A stretch of 64,000 nucleotides of DNA. It comes from JAITWN01 sp964437335 (lineage in GTDB: Bacteria; Pseudomonadota; Gammaproteobacteria; SZUA-140). The translations under genes were made by a program, and so were the position numbers. The notes under the pieces are model-generated. The model was given only the letters and a program-made list of their open reading frames with translations. It made no database searches and was not told where the DNA came from. Where the stretch lies: NCBI GenBank assembly GCA_964437335.1, contig CAYTGL010000003.1, forward strand, positions 1 to 64,000, given 5' to 3'. Shown here piece by piece: positions 40,253 to 48,631 of this stretch (its first letter is position 1; every line of letters begins with the position of its first letter).

Positions 40253-42718
40253 ATGAATAAAGAAAGAATACCCGGCGATTACGATCCGGCCGGGTTCGAG
40301 GAACAGGTACAGCAGGAGTGGGCAACGCGTGGCGCCTTTCGTGCCAACGAAGACCCGGCGCGCGAAAAATTCTACTGTCTCTCGATGTTCCCGTATCCGA
40401 GCGGCCGCCTGCACATGGGCCACGTGCGTAACTACACGATCGGCGACGTCATCGCGCGCTATCAGCGCATGCGCGGCAAGAACGTGCTGCAGCCGATGGG
40501 CTGGGACGCGTTCGGGCTGCCGGCGGAAAACGCCGCGATACAGAATCGCGTGCCACCGGGGCAATGGACCCGCGACAATATCGATTACATGCGCGGTCAG
40601 CTCAAACGCCTCGGCTTTGCGTACGACTGGTCGCGCGAGATCGCGACCTGCGACTCGGACTACTATCGCTGGGAGCAGTGGCTGTTCACGCGCCTGTTCC
40701 GCAAGGGCCTCGCCTACAAGAAGACCGCGCCGGTCAACTGGTGCCCGAAAGACCTGACCGTGCTCGCGAACGAGCAGGTCGTCGACGGCTGCTGCTGGCG
40801 CTGCGACACCCCGGTCGAGAGGCGCGAGATCGCACAATGGTTCCTGAAGATCACCGATTACGCCGAGGAGCTGCTGTCCGGGCTCGACCGCATGGGCGGC
40901 TGGCCGGAGCAGGTGCGCACGATGCAGCGCAACTGGATCGGCCGTTCCGAGGGCGTCGAACTCGAGTTCGGCATCGCGGGGTGGGATGAGGCACTCAGCG
41001 TCTATACCACGCGGCCGGATACGCTGTTCGGCGTGACCTATGTCGCGGTCGCGGCCGAACATCCGCTCGCGCGCGCGGTTGCCGTGTCGCGTCCGGATAT
41101 CGCCGCATTCATCGAAGCATGCCGGCGCACCGGCACCGCCGAGGAGAATATCGAGACGATGGAGAAGCGCGGCATCGCGACCGGGCTGACTGCGGTGCAC
41201 CCGCTGACCGGGGCCGAGGTGCCGGTCTGGATAGCGAACTTCGTACTGATGGGCTACGGCAGTGGCGCGGTCATGGCAGTGCCGGCCCATGATCAGCGCG
41301 ACTGGGAGTTCGCGCGTGGTCATGGGCTCCCGGTCCGGCAGGTCATCGCGCCGGCCGACGGTTCCGCGATCGACCTCGACAACGGCGCCTTCGTCGATGC
41401 TGGCGTGCTGATAGACTCCGGCGATTTCGCCGGTCTGAGTTCCGCGCAGGCCTTCGATGCGATCGCGGATCGCCTCGCCGGGATCGGGAAAGGTCGCCGC
41501 AAGGTCAACTACCGCTTGCGGGACTGGGGCGTCTCTCGCCAGCGTTACTGGGGCGCACCGATCCCGGTCGTCAACTGCCCGGCCTGCGGCGCCGTGCCGG
41601 TGCCGGACGCGGATCTGCCGGTGGTATTGCCAGAACAGGTTACGATCGACGATGCCGGTTCTCCATTGCGCAAAATGCCGGAGTTCTACCTTGTCAAGTG
41701 CCCCGAATGCGGCGGCGCCGCCGAGCGCGAGACCGACACCTTCGATACCTTCATGGAATCATCATGGTATTACGCCCGTTATGCCTGCCCTGACAACGAC
41801 AGCGCGATGCTCGACGCGCGTGCCGCCTACTGGCTGCCGGTCGATCAGTATGTCGGCGGCATTGAGCACGCGATCCTGCACCTGCTTTATGCGCGTTTCT
41901 ATCACAAGCTGCTGCGCGACGCGGGACTGGTGCACTGCGACGAGCCGTTCGCGCATCTGCTGACCCAGGGCATGGTGCTGAAGGATGGCGCGAAGATGTC
42001 GAAGTCCAAGGGCAATACGGTTGACCCGCAGGCGCTGATCGACCGTTATGGCGCCGATACCGTCCGCCTGTTCATGATGTTCGCCGCGCCGCCCGAACAA
42101 TCGCTGGACTGGTCCGACAGCGGCGTCGACGGCGCCGCGCGCTTTCTGAAACGTCTGTGGCGCTTCGTCATCGCGGAGTGCGAACGGGGCAAGGCGCCTG
42201 CGCCCGAGCCGGCGGCGCTCTCTGTCGGACAGCGCGAAATGCGGCGCAAGGTCCATGAAACCATCGCCAAGGTCAGTGACGATATCGGACGGCGCTATAC
42301 CTTCAACACCGCGATCGCGGCGGTCATGGAACTGATCAATACGCTGGCCCGCTTCGAAGACGTCACGCCGCAGGGACGTGCCGTGACGCGCGAGGCCGTC
42401 GACGCCGTCGTACTGCTGCTCGCGCCGGTCGTTCCGCATGTCTGCCAGGTGCTGTGGCGGGCGCTTGGTCATGACGGACTGGTCGTCGATGCCGCCTGGC
42501 CCGGCGCCGATCCGGCGGCGCTGGTCCGCGACCATGTCGATATCATCGTGCAGGTCAACGGCAAGCTGCGCGCGCGCCTGAACCTGCCCGCCGAGGCCGG
42601 CCGCGAAGCGGTCGAGCACGCGGCGACCGCTGATGAAAATGTGCAGCGGTTCATCGACGGCAAGGCGATCAGGAAGATCGTGGTGGTGCCCGGGAAACTG
42701 GTGAATATCGTTGTCTAG
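40253..42718 (+). CDS. leuS: Leucyl-tRNA synthetase
   Basis: Class I synthetase charging tRNA-Leu, 821 residues. HIGH-type motif FPYPSGRLHMGHVRNY (about 40-55), the editing domain (TTRPDTLFGVTYVAVAAEHP; GYGSGAVMAVPAHDQRD), a zinc-binding insert (CPACGAVP, CPECGG), and KMSKS (GAKMSKSKGNTVDP), then the anticodon-binding and C-terminal domains. The ATG at 40253 is preferred to a TTG at 40244. It is divergent from the zinc-ribbon gene and overlaps lptE by 8 nt. Confidence 0.97.
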   Translation: MNKERIPGDYDPAGFEEQVQQEWATRGAFRANEDPAREKFYCLSMFPYPSGRLHMGHVRNYTIGDVIARYQRMRGKNVLQPMGWDAFGLPAENAAIQNRVPPGQWTRDNIDYMRGQLKRLGFAYDWSREIATCDSDYYRWEQWLFTRLFRKGLAYKKTAPVNWCPKDLTVLANEQVVDGCCWRCDTPVERREIAQWFLKITDYAEELLSGLDRMGGWPEQVRTMQRNWIGRSEGVELEFGIAGWDEALSVYTTRPDTLFGVTYVAVAAEHPLARAVAVSRPDIAAFIEACRRTGTAEENIETMEKRGIATGLTAVHPLTGAEVPVWIANFVLMGYGSGAVMAVPAHDQRDWEFARGHGLPVRQVIAPADGSAIDLDNGAFVDAGVLIDSGDFAGLSSAQAFDAIADRLAGIGKGRRKVNYRLRDWGVSRQRYWGAPIPVVNCPACGAVPVPDADLPVVLPEQVTIDDAGSPLRKMPEFYLVKCPECGGAAERETDTFDTFMESSWYYARYACPDNDSAMLDARAAYWLPVDQYVGGIEHAILHLLYARFYHKLLRDAGLVHCDEPFAHLLTQGMVLKDGAKMSKSKGNTVDPQALIDRYGADTVRLFMMFAAPPEQSLDWSDSGVDGAARFLKRLWRFVIAECERGKAPAPEPAALSVGQREMRRKVHETIAKVSDDIGRRYTFNTAIAAVMELINTLARFEDVTPQGRAVTREAVDAVVLLLAPVVPHVCQVLWRALGHDGLVVDAAWPGADPAALVRDHVDIIVQVNGKLRARLNLPAEAGREAVEHAATADENVQRFIDGKAIRKIVVVPGKLVNIVV

Positions 42719-43286
42719 CCGACTGATTCAGCCCAGCGACTGCGGCGACGGGAAACGGATCGTTCGTGTCGCGGCCTTGTGCGGATTGCTTCTGCTGTTG
42801 CTGGCGCTGGAAGGCTGCGGTTTCCGCTTGCGCGGATCGCTTGGCGAGTTCGAGGCGATGCCCGCGACGCATGTCCGGGGCAACGATCCGGCCGTGTTCG
42901 ATCTGCGCCAGTTTCTGCGTTCCGGCGGCACCGAGGTCGTCGATGATCCGGCGCAGGCCGGGCTGATCGTCACGATCGAGGACGTAACACGCTCACGCCG
43001 GGTACTCGCGGTCGGAACCACGGGGCGCGTGCAGGAGTATGAATTGATCTACCAGATTCGCTTTCGTGCCGAGGATCGTGAGGGTGACCGCCTGCTGGAC
43101 AACGAGCTGATCATCCAGACGCGAAACTTCGATTTCGACGAGGCCGACGTGACCGCGAAGAGCAATGAGGAGGAATTCCTGTTTCGCGACATGCAGCGCA
43201 ACGCGGTGATGCAGATCATGCGGCGCGTGCAGGTGCTGGACTTCACAGCGGAAGCGGCGCCGGACGAGGGTGAAGCATCGCCATGA
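42711..43286 (+). CDS. lptE: LPS-assembly lipoprotein LptE
   Basis: Outer-membrane lipoprotein that plugs LptD during lipopolysaccharide insertion. The 191-residue product from TTG 42711 has a signal peptide with lipobox LALEG|C (Cys36) followed directly by GFRLRG, the near-invariant LptE start after the lipidated cysteine, and a small alpha/beta domain. The non-ATG start overlapping leuS is needed to include the signal peptide; no ATG is available. The position between leuS and holA is the conserved one. Confidence 0.9.
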   Translation: MSSRLIQPSDCGDGKRIVRVAALCGLLLLLLALEGCGFRLRGSLGEFEAMPATHVRGNDPAVFDLRQFLRSGGTEVVDDPAQAGLIVTIEDVTRSRRVLAVGTTGRVQEYELIYQIRFRAEDREGDRLLDNELIIQTRNFDFDEADVTAKSNEEEFLFRDMQRNAVMQIMRRVQVLDFTAEAAPDEGEASP

Positions 43287-44317
43287 GGCTGCGCGCGGAA
43301 TTGCTCGAATCCCATCTGGCCGGCGGCGTCGCGCCGTTGTATCTGGTCAGCGGCGATGAGCCGCTGCTGGTCGGAGAGGCCGGCGACCTCATCCGCCAGG
43401 CGGCCCGCGCGCAGGGTTACAGTGAGCGCTCCGTCATTCACGCCGACGCCTCGTTCGACTGGAGTGAACTCGCCCGGGCGGCGGGCAGTTTGTCGCTGTT
43501 CGCCGAGCGTCGCATGATCGATCTGCGCCTGCCCTCAGGCCGGCCCGGTGACGCCGGCGCCCGCGCATTCACCGAATATGCCGGTGCACCGCCGGCCGAT
43601 ACGCTGCTGCTGGTCACGCTGCCCCGCCTCGACGCGCAGTTGCAGAAGAGTAAATGGTTCAAGGCGATCGAGGGGGTCGGCGTCGTCATCCAGGTATGGC
43701 CGCCCGAGGGCGCCGAATTCGCCGACTGGGTCGCGCGGCGCATGCGTGCGCTGGACCTGCAGCCGGAGCCGGGCGCGGCCGCGCTGCTCGCGGAGCGCGT
43801 CGAGGGGAATCTGCTCGCCTGCGTGCAGGAGATCGAGAAGATCCGCCTGCTCTGTGGACCCGGGCCGGTCGACGCGGACCGGGTGTTGCAGTCGGTGACC
43901 GACAGCGCCCGATATGACGTCTTCGATCTGGTCGATTGCGCCCTCGACGGCGACCTTGCCCGCTGCGTGCGTGTCGCGCGCGGTCTCGAGGGCGAGGGCG
44001 TGGAATCGACCCTCGTGCTATGGGCGCTGGCCCGCGCGATTCGCTCGCATGCCCGCTTCGCCGCGGCGCTGGCGCGCGGCGAGCGCCTCGAACAGCTGAT
44101 CCAGTGGGACAAGGCCTGGTCCCGGCGGCAGGCCCTGATCCGGCGCGCGCTGCAGCGCCATGGCGTACGGAGCTGGTGGCGAATGTTGCGTCAGGCCGCG
44201 GCGGTCGACCGCATGATCAAGGGCCGCACGGCAGGCAATGTCCGGGATGAATTGCTACAATTGTCGCTGATGATTGCAGGCTTACCCGCGGGCCGGCGCC
44301 CGCGCCAGGCAGGATGA
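43283..44317 (+). CDS. holA: DNA polymerase III subunit delta
   Basis: Clamp-loader subunit that opens the beta clamp. The 344-residue product starts with a typical LYLVSGDEPLLVGEAGDLIRQ region, contains SLSLFAERRMIDLRLPSG, and VEGNLLACVQEIEKIRLL, all characteristic of HolA. It overlaps lptE upstream and proA downstream by four bases each, showing tight translational coupling. Confidence 0.94.
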   Translation: MRLRAELLESHLAGGVAPLYLVSGDEPLLVGEAGDLIRQAARAQGYSERSVIHADASFDWSELARAAGSLSLFAERRMIDLRLPSGRPGDAGARAFTEYAGAPPADTLLLVTLPRLDAQLQKSKWFKAIEGVGVVIQVWPPEGAEFADWVARRMRALDLQPEPGAAALLAERVEGNLLACVQEIEKIRLLCGPGPVDADRVLQSVTDSARYDVFDLVDCALDGDLARCVRVARGLEGEGVESTLVLWALARAIRSHARFAAALARGERLEQLIQWDKAWSRRQALIRRALQRHGVRSWWRMLRQAAAVDRMIKGRTAGNVRDELLQLSLMIAGLPAGRRPRQAG

Positions 44318-45576
44318 ACATGAATCTCCGGGAATACATGCAGGATATCGGACGCCGCGCCCGCGCAGCGTCCCGGATCATCGCACGCGCGTCGAGCCGG
44401 GACAAGAACCGTGCGCTCGAGGCGATCGCGGATGCGCTGACCGCCGCGCGCGCGGATCTGCAGGACGCCAATGCCCGCGATCTCGAGGCGGCGCGCGCCC
44501 GCGATCTCGAGGCGGCCCTGCTCGACCGGCTGGCCCTGAACGACAATCGTATCCGGGCGATGGCGGACGGGTTGCGCCAGGTCGCGGCCCTTCCGGATCC
44601 GATCGGAGAGATCAGCGGCATGAGTTACCGGCCCTCGGGCATCCAGGTCGGCCGTATGCGGGTGCCGCTCGGCGTAATCGGCATCATCTATGAAGCGCGT
44701 CCGAACGTTACCGCGGACGCGGCCGCGCTGTGCCTCAAGTCCGGCAATGCGACGATCCTGCGCGGCGGTTCCGAAGCCGTGCAATCGAATCAGGCGATCG
44801 CGGCCTGCGTCGCGCGCGGTCTCGCCGAGGCAGGACTGCCCGCCGATGCGGTCCAGATCGTCGCCGTCACCGATCGCGCGGCGGTCGGTGAGTTGCTGCG
44901 CATGAAGGAATACGTCGATATTATCGTTCCGCGCGGCGGCCAGGGGCTGATCGACCGCGTGATGCAGGATTCACAGATCCCGGTGATCAAGCACCTGCAT
45001 GGCATCTGCCATGTCTATATCGATGACGCCGCCGATCTCGACAAGGCGATTGCAGTTGCGGTCAACGCGAAGACCCAGCGTTTCGGCACATGTAATACGA
45101 TGGAGACCCTGCTGGTCGCGCGCGCGGTCGCGGCGCGCGTCCTGCCGGTGCTCGCGCGGCATTACCGTGAGCATGGCGTCGAACTCCGCGGTTGCCCGGC
45201 GACGCGCGGGATTCTGCCGGATATCACGGCGGCGACCGAAGCGGATTGGCATACCGAATACCTCGCGCCGATCCTGTCGATTCGCGTCGTCGAGGGCATC
45301 GACGAGGCGATGGAGCATATCCATGTCTACGGTTCGGGACATACCGATGCGATCATGACCGAGGATCTCGGGCGCGCGCGGCGTTTCCTGAGCGAGGTGG
45401 ATTCCAGCTCGGTCATGCTCAACGCCTCGACCCGTTTCGCCGATGGTTACGAGTACGGCCTCGGCGCCGAAATAGGCATCAGCACCGACAAGCTGCATGC
45501 GCGCGGCCCGGTCGGCCTCGAAGGCCTGACTTCGCAGAAATACATCGTCATCGGCGACGGACACATTCGAACCTGA
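44314..45576 (+). CDS. proA: Gamma-glutamyl phosphate reductase
   Basis: NADPH-dependent enzyme of proline synthesis that converts glutamyl-5-phosphate to the semialdehyde. The 420-residue product belongs to the ALDH superfamily and has the catalytic cysteine in RFGTCNTMETLL, the motif GVIGIIYEARPNVT, and the C-terminal ARGPVGLEGLTSQKYI typical of ProA. A duplicated RDLEAARARDLEA run near residue 55 is a small local repeat. ATG 44314 overlaps the holA stop; ATG 44320 is an alternative. The proB partner is not here. Confidence 0.96.
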   Translation: MNMNLREYMQDIGRRARAASRIIARASSRDKNRALEAIADALTAARADLQDANARDLEAARARDLEAALLDRLALNDNRIRAMADGLRQVAALPDPIGEISGMSYRPSGIQVGRMRVPLGVIGIIYEARPNVTADAAALCLKSGNATILRGGSEAVQSNQAIAACVARGLAEAGLPADAVQIVAVTDRAAVGELLRMKEYVDIIVPRGGQGLIDRVMQDSQIPVIKHLHGICHVYIDDAADLDKAIAVAVNAKTQRFGTCNTMETLLVARAVAARVLPVLARHYREHGVELRGCPATRGILPDITAATEADWHTEYLAPILSIRVVEGIDEAMEHIHVYGSGHTDAIMTEDLGRARRFLSEVDSSSVMLNASTRFADGYEYGLGAEIGISTDKLHARGPVGLEGLTSQKYIVIGDGHIRT

Positions 45577-46247
45577 TGATAGGCCTCCTCGGCGGCACCT
45601 TCGACCCCGTGCACTATGCGCATCTGCGCTGTGCGCTGGAGGTCCAGCAGACCTGCGGGTTCGACAGCGTCCGCTTCATTCCCTGCCGCCAGCCGCCTCA
45701 CCGCGCGCCGCCACATGCGGACCCGCGCCAGCGGCTGGCGATGCTGCGGCTCGCCATCGAGGGGCAGCACGGCTTCGAGATCGACGAGCGCGAGTTGCAC
45801 CGCGACGGCCCCTCCTACACAGTCGATACCCTGCAGTCCCTGAGAAAGGAAGTCGGCGCGCAACCCTTGTGCCTGCTGCTCGGGATGGATGCGTTTGCGC
45901 GTCTCGATAGCTGGCATCGCTGGGAAGAACTGGTCGATCTTGCGCACATTGCGGTGATGCACCGCCCCGCGCTGGGCGCGGAGCCCTCGGTCACCGTGCG
46001 CGCGCTGATGAACGAGCGTCTGACCCGCGATCCCGGGCGGTTGCGCCACGAGTCCGCAGGGAGCATCCTCCTGTGCGCGGTGACGCAGATCGAAATCTCG
46101 GCGACCAGGATACGCGAGCTGATCGCGGGCGGCATGAGCGCGCGCTATCTGTTGCCCGAATCCGTACTGGACTATGTCCGGCGCGAGCGCCTGTATCTGG
46201 ATCCTGCACGGGAAGCATCAGGGAACGCCGCCGGGGCAAGCGCATGA
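45576..46247 (+). CDS. nadD: Nicotinate-nucleotide adenylyltransferase
   Basis: Forms nicotinate adenine dinucleotide from NaMN and ATP in NAD synthesis. The 223-residue product has the nucleotidyltransferase motifs GLLGGTFDPVHYAHL (start) and ISATRIRELI (near 180), plus DGPSYTVDTL. The ATG shares one base with the proA stop (TGATG). The frame extends upstream through proA but the GGTFDPVH motif fixes the start. It overlaps rsfS by four bases. Confidence 0.96.
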   Translation: MIGLLGGTFDPVHYAHLRCALEVQQTCGFDSVRFIPCRQPPHRAPPHADPRQRLAMLRLAIEGQHGFEIDERELHRDGPSYTVDTLQSLRKEVGAQPLCLLLGMDAFARLDSWHRWEELVDLAHIAVMHRPALGAEPSVTVRALMNERLTRDPGRLRHESAGSILLCAVTQIEISATRIRELIAGGMSARYLLPESVLDYVRRERLYLDPAREASGNAAGASA

Positions 46248-46591
46248 CTCCGGATCAGGTCAGGCAGATCGCGGTCGATGCGCTGGAGGAGCTCAAGGGG
46301 GTCAATCTGACCGTTCTCGACGTCAGCCGACTGACGTCGATTACCGATTACATGATCATCGCCAGCGGCACCTCGGACCGGCATGTCCGTTCGCTGGTCA
46401 ACAATGTCATCGAGAAGGCGGGCAAGCATGGACTGAAGCCGATCGGCGTCGAAGGCGAGAGGCAGGCGCAATGGGCGCTCGTCGATCTCGGCGACGTTGT
46501 CGTACACGTCATGCTGCCGGATGTGCGCGCATTCTATCAGCTGGAAAAACTCTGGGAATTCGGTGAAGAACGTGACAGCGGGCGTGTCTAG
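46244..46591 (+). CDS. rsfS: Ribosomal silencing factor RsfS
   Basis: Binds ribosomal protein uL14 and blocks joining of the subunits under starvation. The 115-residue product shows the family core: GVNLTVLDVSRLTSITDYMI, ASGTSDRHVRSLVNNV, and GDVVVHVMLPDVRAFYQLEKLW (in two parts). It sits between nadD and rlmH as is usual in proteobacteria. Confidence 0.96.
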   Translation: MTPDQVRQIAVDALEELKGVNLTVLDVSRLTSITDYMIIASGTSDRHVRSLVNNVIEKAGKHGLKPIGVEGERQAQWALVDLGDVVVHVMLPDVRAFYQLEKLWEFGEERDSGRV

Positions 46592-46630
46592 CCCGCAAGA
46601 TCGGACGAGTTCGACCCCTTTGATCTAAGG

Positions 46631-47104
46631 ATGCGCATTCATCTTATTGCGGTCGGGCAGCGCGTCGCATCCTGGGTGGACCAGGGTTACCGGGAGTTCG
46701 CCCGCAGGATGCCGCCGGAGTGTTCGTTGCAGCTGGTCGAGATCCCGGCGCCGCGGCGGACCCGGAACGCCGACACCTCGCGGCTGGTTGAGCGCGAGGG
46801 CGAGCGCATGCTGGCCGCGACTCCGCGCAATGCGCGGGTCATCGCCCTCGACGTGCGTGGCAAGCTGTGGAGCACGGAACAGCTGGCCGGCGAACTCGAT
46901 CACTGGGGCCGCGAGGGGCGCGACGTCGCGCTGATGGCCGGCGGCGCCGACGGACTGGCGCCGGCCTGTCTGGCGCGCGCGGACCTGTCCTGGTCGCTTT
47001 CGCCGTTGACGCTGCCTCATGCGCTCGTACGCGTCGTCGTCGCCGAGCAAATCTATCGCGCATGGACGATCACACGCGGACATCCGTACCATCGCGGGCA
47101 TTGA
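46631..47104 (+). CDS. rlmH: 23S rRNA (pseudouridine1915-N3)-methyltransferase
   Basis: SPOUT-class methyltransferase acting on the 70S ribosome at position 1915. The 157-residue product has the SAM-binding knot LMAGGADGL and the C-terminal family motif SLSPLTLPHALVRVVVAEQI with YRAWTITRGHPYHRGH at the end. It follows rsfS by 39 nt. The maf gene often present between rlmH and rng is missing. Confidence 0.96.
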   Translation: MRIHLIAVGQRVASWVDQGYREFARRMPPECSLQLVEIPAPRRTRNADTSRLVEREGERMLAATPRNARVIALDVRGKLWSTEQLAGELDHWGREGRDVALMAGGADGLAPACLARADLSWSLSPLTLPHALVRVVVAEQIYRAWTITRGHPYHRGH

Positions 47105-47136
47105 ACGCGCAGGATATCCTGAACGAGGAATAGACA

Positions 47137-48612
47137 GTGAGCGACGAGGTACTGGTCAATGTGACGCCCCGCGAAACGCGGGTCGCGATCCTCGAGAACG
47201 GACTGCTGCAGGAGGTTCACATTGAGCGCGCGAACCGGCGCGGGCTGGTCGGCAATATCTATCGCGGCCGGGTCGGCCGCATTCTGCCGGGCATGCAGGC
47301 GGCATTCGTCGATATCGGCCTCGAACGGACCGCTTTCCTGCATGCCCAGGATATTGTGACTCCGGCCGGTGGCGAGGCCGAGTCTGCCGGAGAACGGCGG
47401 CAGGCGGAAAACATCACCAACCTGCTGCATGTCGACCAGCAGGTTCTGGTGCAGGTCATCAAGGATCCGCTCGGCAGCAAGGGCGCACGACTGACGACGC
47501 ATATCGCTATCCCGTCGCGCTACCTGGTCTTCATGCCGGAGATGAGCAATATCGGCATATCACAGAAGATCGGAGACGAAGAGGAGCGCGCCCGTCTTCG
47601 CGATCTGCTGGCCGGACTGCGCAGTGATGATGTCGCCGGCGGCTATATCATCCGCACCGCCGCCGAGGGCATCGCGACCGAGGAATTTGCCGAGGACATG
47701 CGCTTTCTGAACAGACTGTGGGATACCGTCCGCGAGCGCGCCGCCGCGTCCGGCAAGGATCGACTGATCTACCAGGCCCTGCCGCTGGTCCAGCGCATCC
47801 TGCGCGATCTGCCCCGCGGCAAGGTCGAGACCGTCCGTATCGACTCGCGCGAGGCGTACCAGTCCGCAATCGATTTCGCGCGCAGTTTTTTGCCGGATAT
47901 GGTCCAGCGCATCGAGCACTATCCCGGAGAGCGGCCCATCTTCGATCTCTATTCCATCGAGGACGAGATACAGAAAGCGCTCAGGCACAAGGTCCAGCTC
48001 AAGTCGGGCGGGCATCTGTACATCGACCAGACCGAGGCGATGACGACAATCGACGTCAATACCGGCGCGTTTGTCGGTCACCGCAATCTCGAGGAGACTA
48101 TCTTCAAGACCAATCTTGAGGCCGCGCAGGCAATTGCGAGGCAACTGCGGCTGCGTAACCTCGGCGGGATCATCATCATAGATTTCATCGACATGAGCGC
48201 GGACGAGCACAAGCGACAGGTACTGCGCGCGCTCGAGAAGGCCATGGAAACAGATCGTGCCAAACGCTATATATGCGAGGTTTCTCCACTCGGCCTCGTC
48301 GAGATGACGCGCGAGCGCACGCGGGAAAGCCTGGAGCATGTACTGTGCGAGCCTTGTCCGGGCTGCGAAGGCCGCGGGTCGATCAAGACCCGCGAGACGA
48401 CGTGTTACGAGATATTCCGGGAAATCCTCCGTCAGTCGCGCCAGTTCGAGGCCAGGCAATTCCTGGTGCTCGCTTCCCAGGCAGTCGTCGACATGCTGCT
48501 CGACGAGGAGTCGACCAGTGTCGCTGATCTGGAGGTGTTTATCGGAAAGTCGATCAAGCTACAGGTCGAGAGCCAGTATACGCAGGAACAATATGACGTT
48601 GTCATGATGTAA
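47137..48612 (+). CDS. rng: Ribonuclease G
   Basis: Endoribonuclease of the RNase E/G family for 16S 5' maturation and mRNA decay. The 491-residue product has an S1-like domain near the start (GLVGNIYRGRVGRILPGMQAAFV... in parts), catalytic aspartates in TTIDVNTGAFVG and IIIDFIDM, the zinc-link motif CEPCPGCEGRG, and no RNase E-type C-terminal scaffold. It starts with GTG 47137 behind GAGGAA. yhdP follows after 19 nt. Confidence 0.96.
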   Translation: MSDEVLVNVTPRETRVAILENGLLQEVHIERANRRGLVGNIYRGRVGRILPGMQAAFVDIGLERTAFLHAQDIVTPAGGEAESAGERRQAENITNLLHVDQQVLVQVIKDPLGSKGARLTTHIAIPSRYLVFMPEMSNIGISQKIGDEEERARLRDLLAGLRSDDVAGGYIIRTAAEGIATEEFAEDMRFLNRLWDTVRERAAASGKDRLIYQALPLVQRILRDLPRGKVETVRIDSREAYQSAIDFARSFLPDMVQRIEHYPGERPIFDLYSIEDEIQKALRHKVQLKSGGHLYIDQTEAMTTIDVNTGAFVGHRNLEETIFKTNLEAAQAIARQLRLRNLGGIIIIDFIDMSADEHKRQVLRALEKAMETDRAKRYICEVSPLGLVEMTRERTRESLEHVLCEPCPGCEGRGSIKTRETTCYEIFREILRQSRQFEARQFLVLASQAVVDMLLDEESTSVADLEVFIGKSIKLQVESQYTQEQYDVVMM

Positions 48613-48631
48613 GCAGCGACGGTGCCGTGCG

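Noticed and set aside
47105..47136. Possible remnant of maf between rlmH and rng
   Set aside because: Only 32 bp separate the genes, so the gene is absent rather than degraded here.
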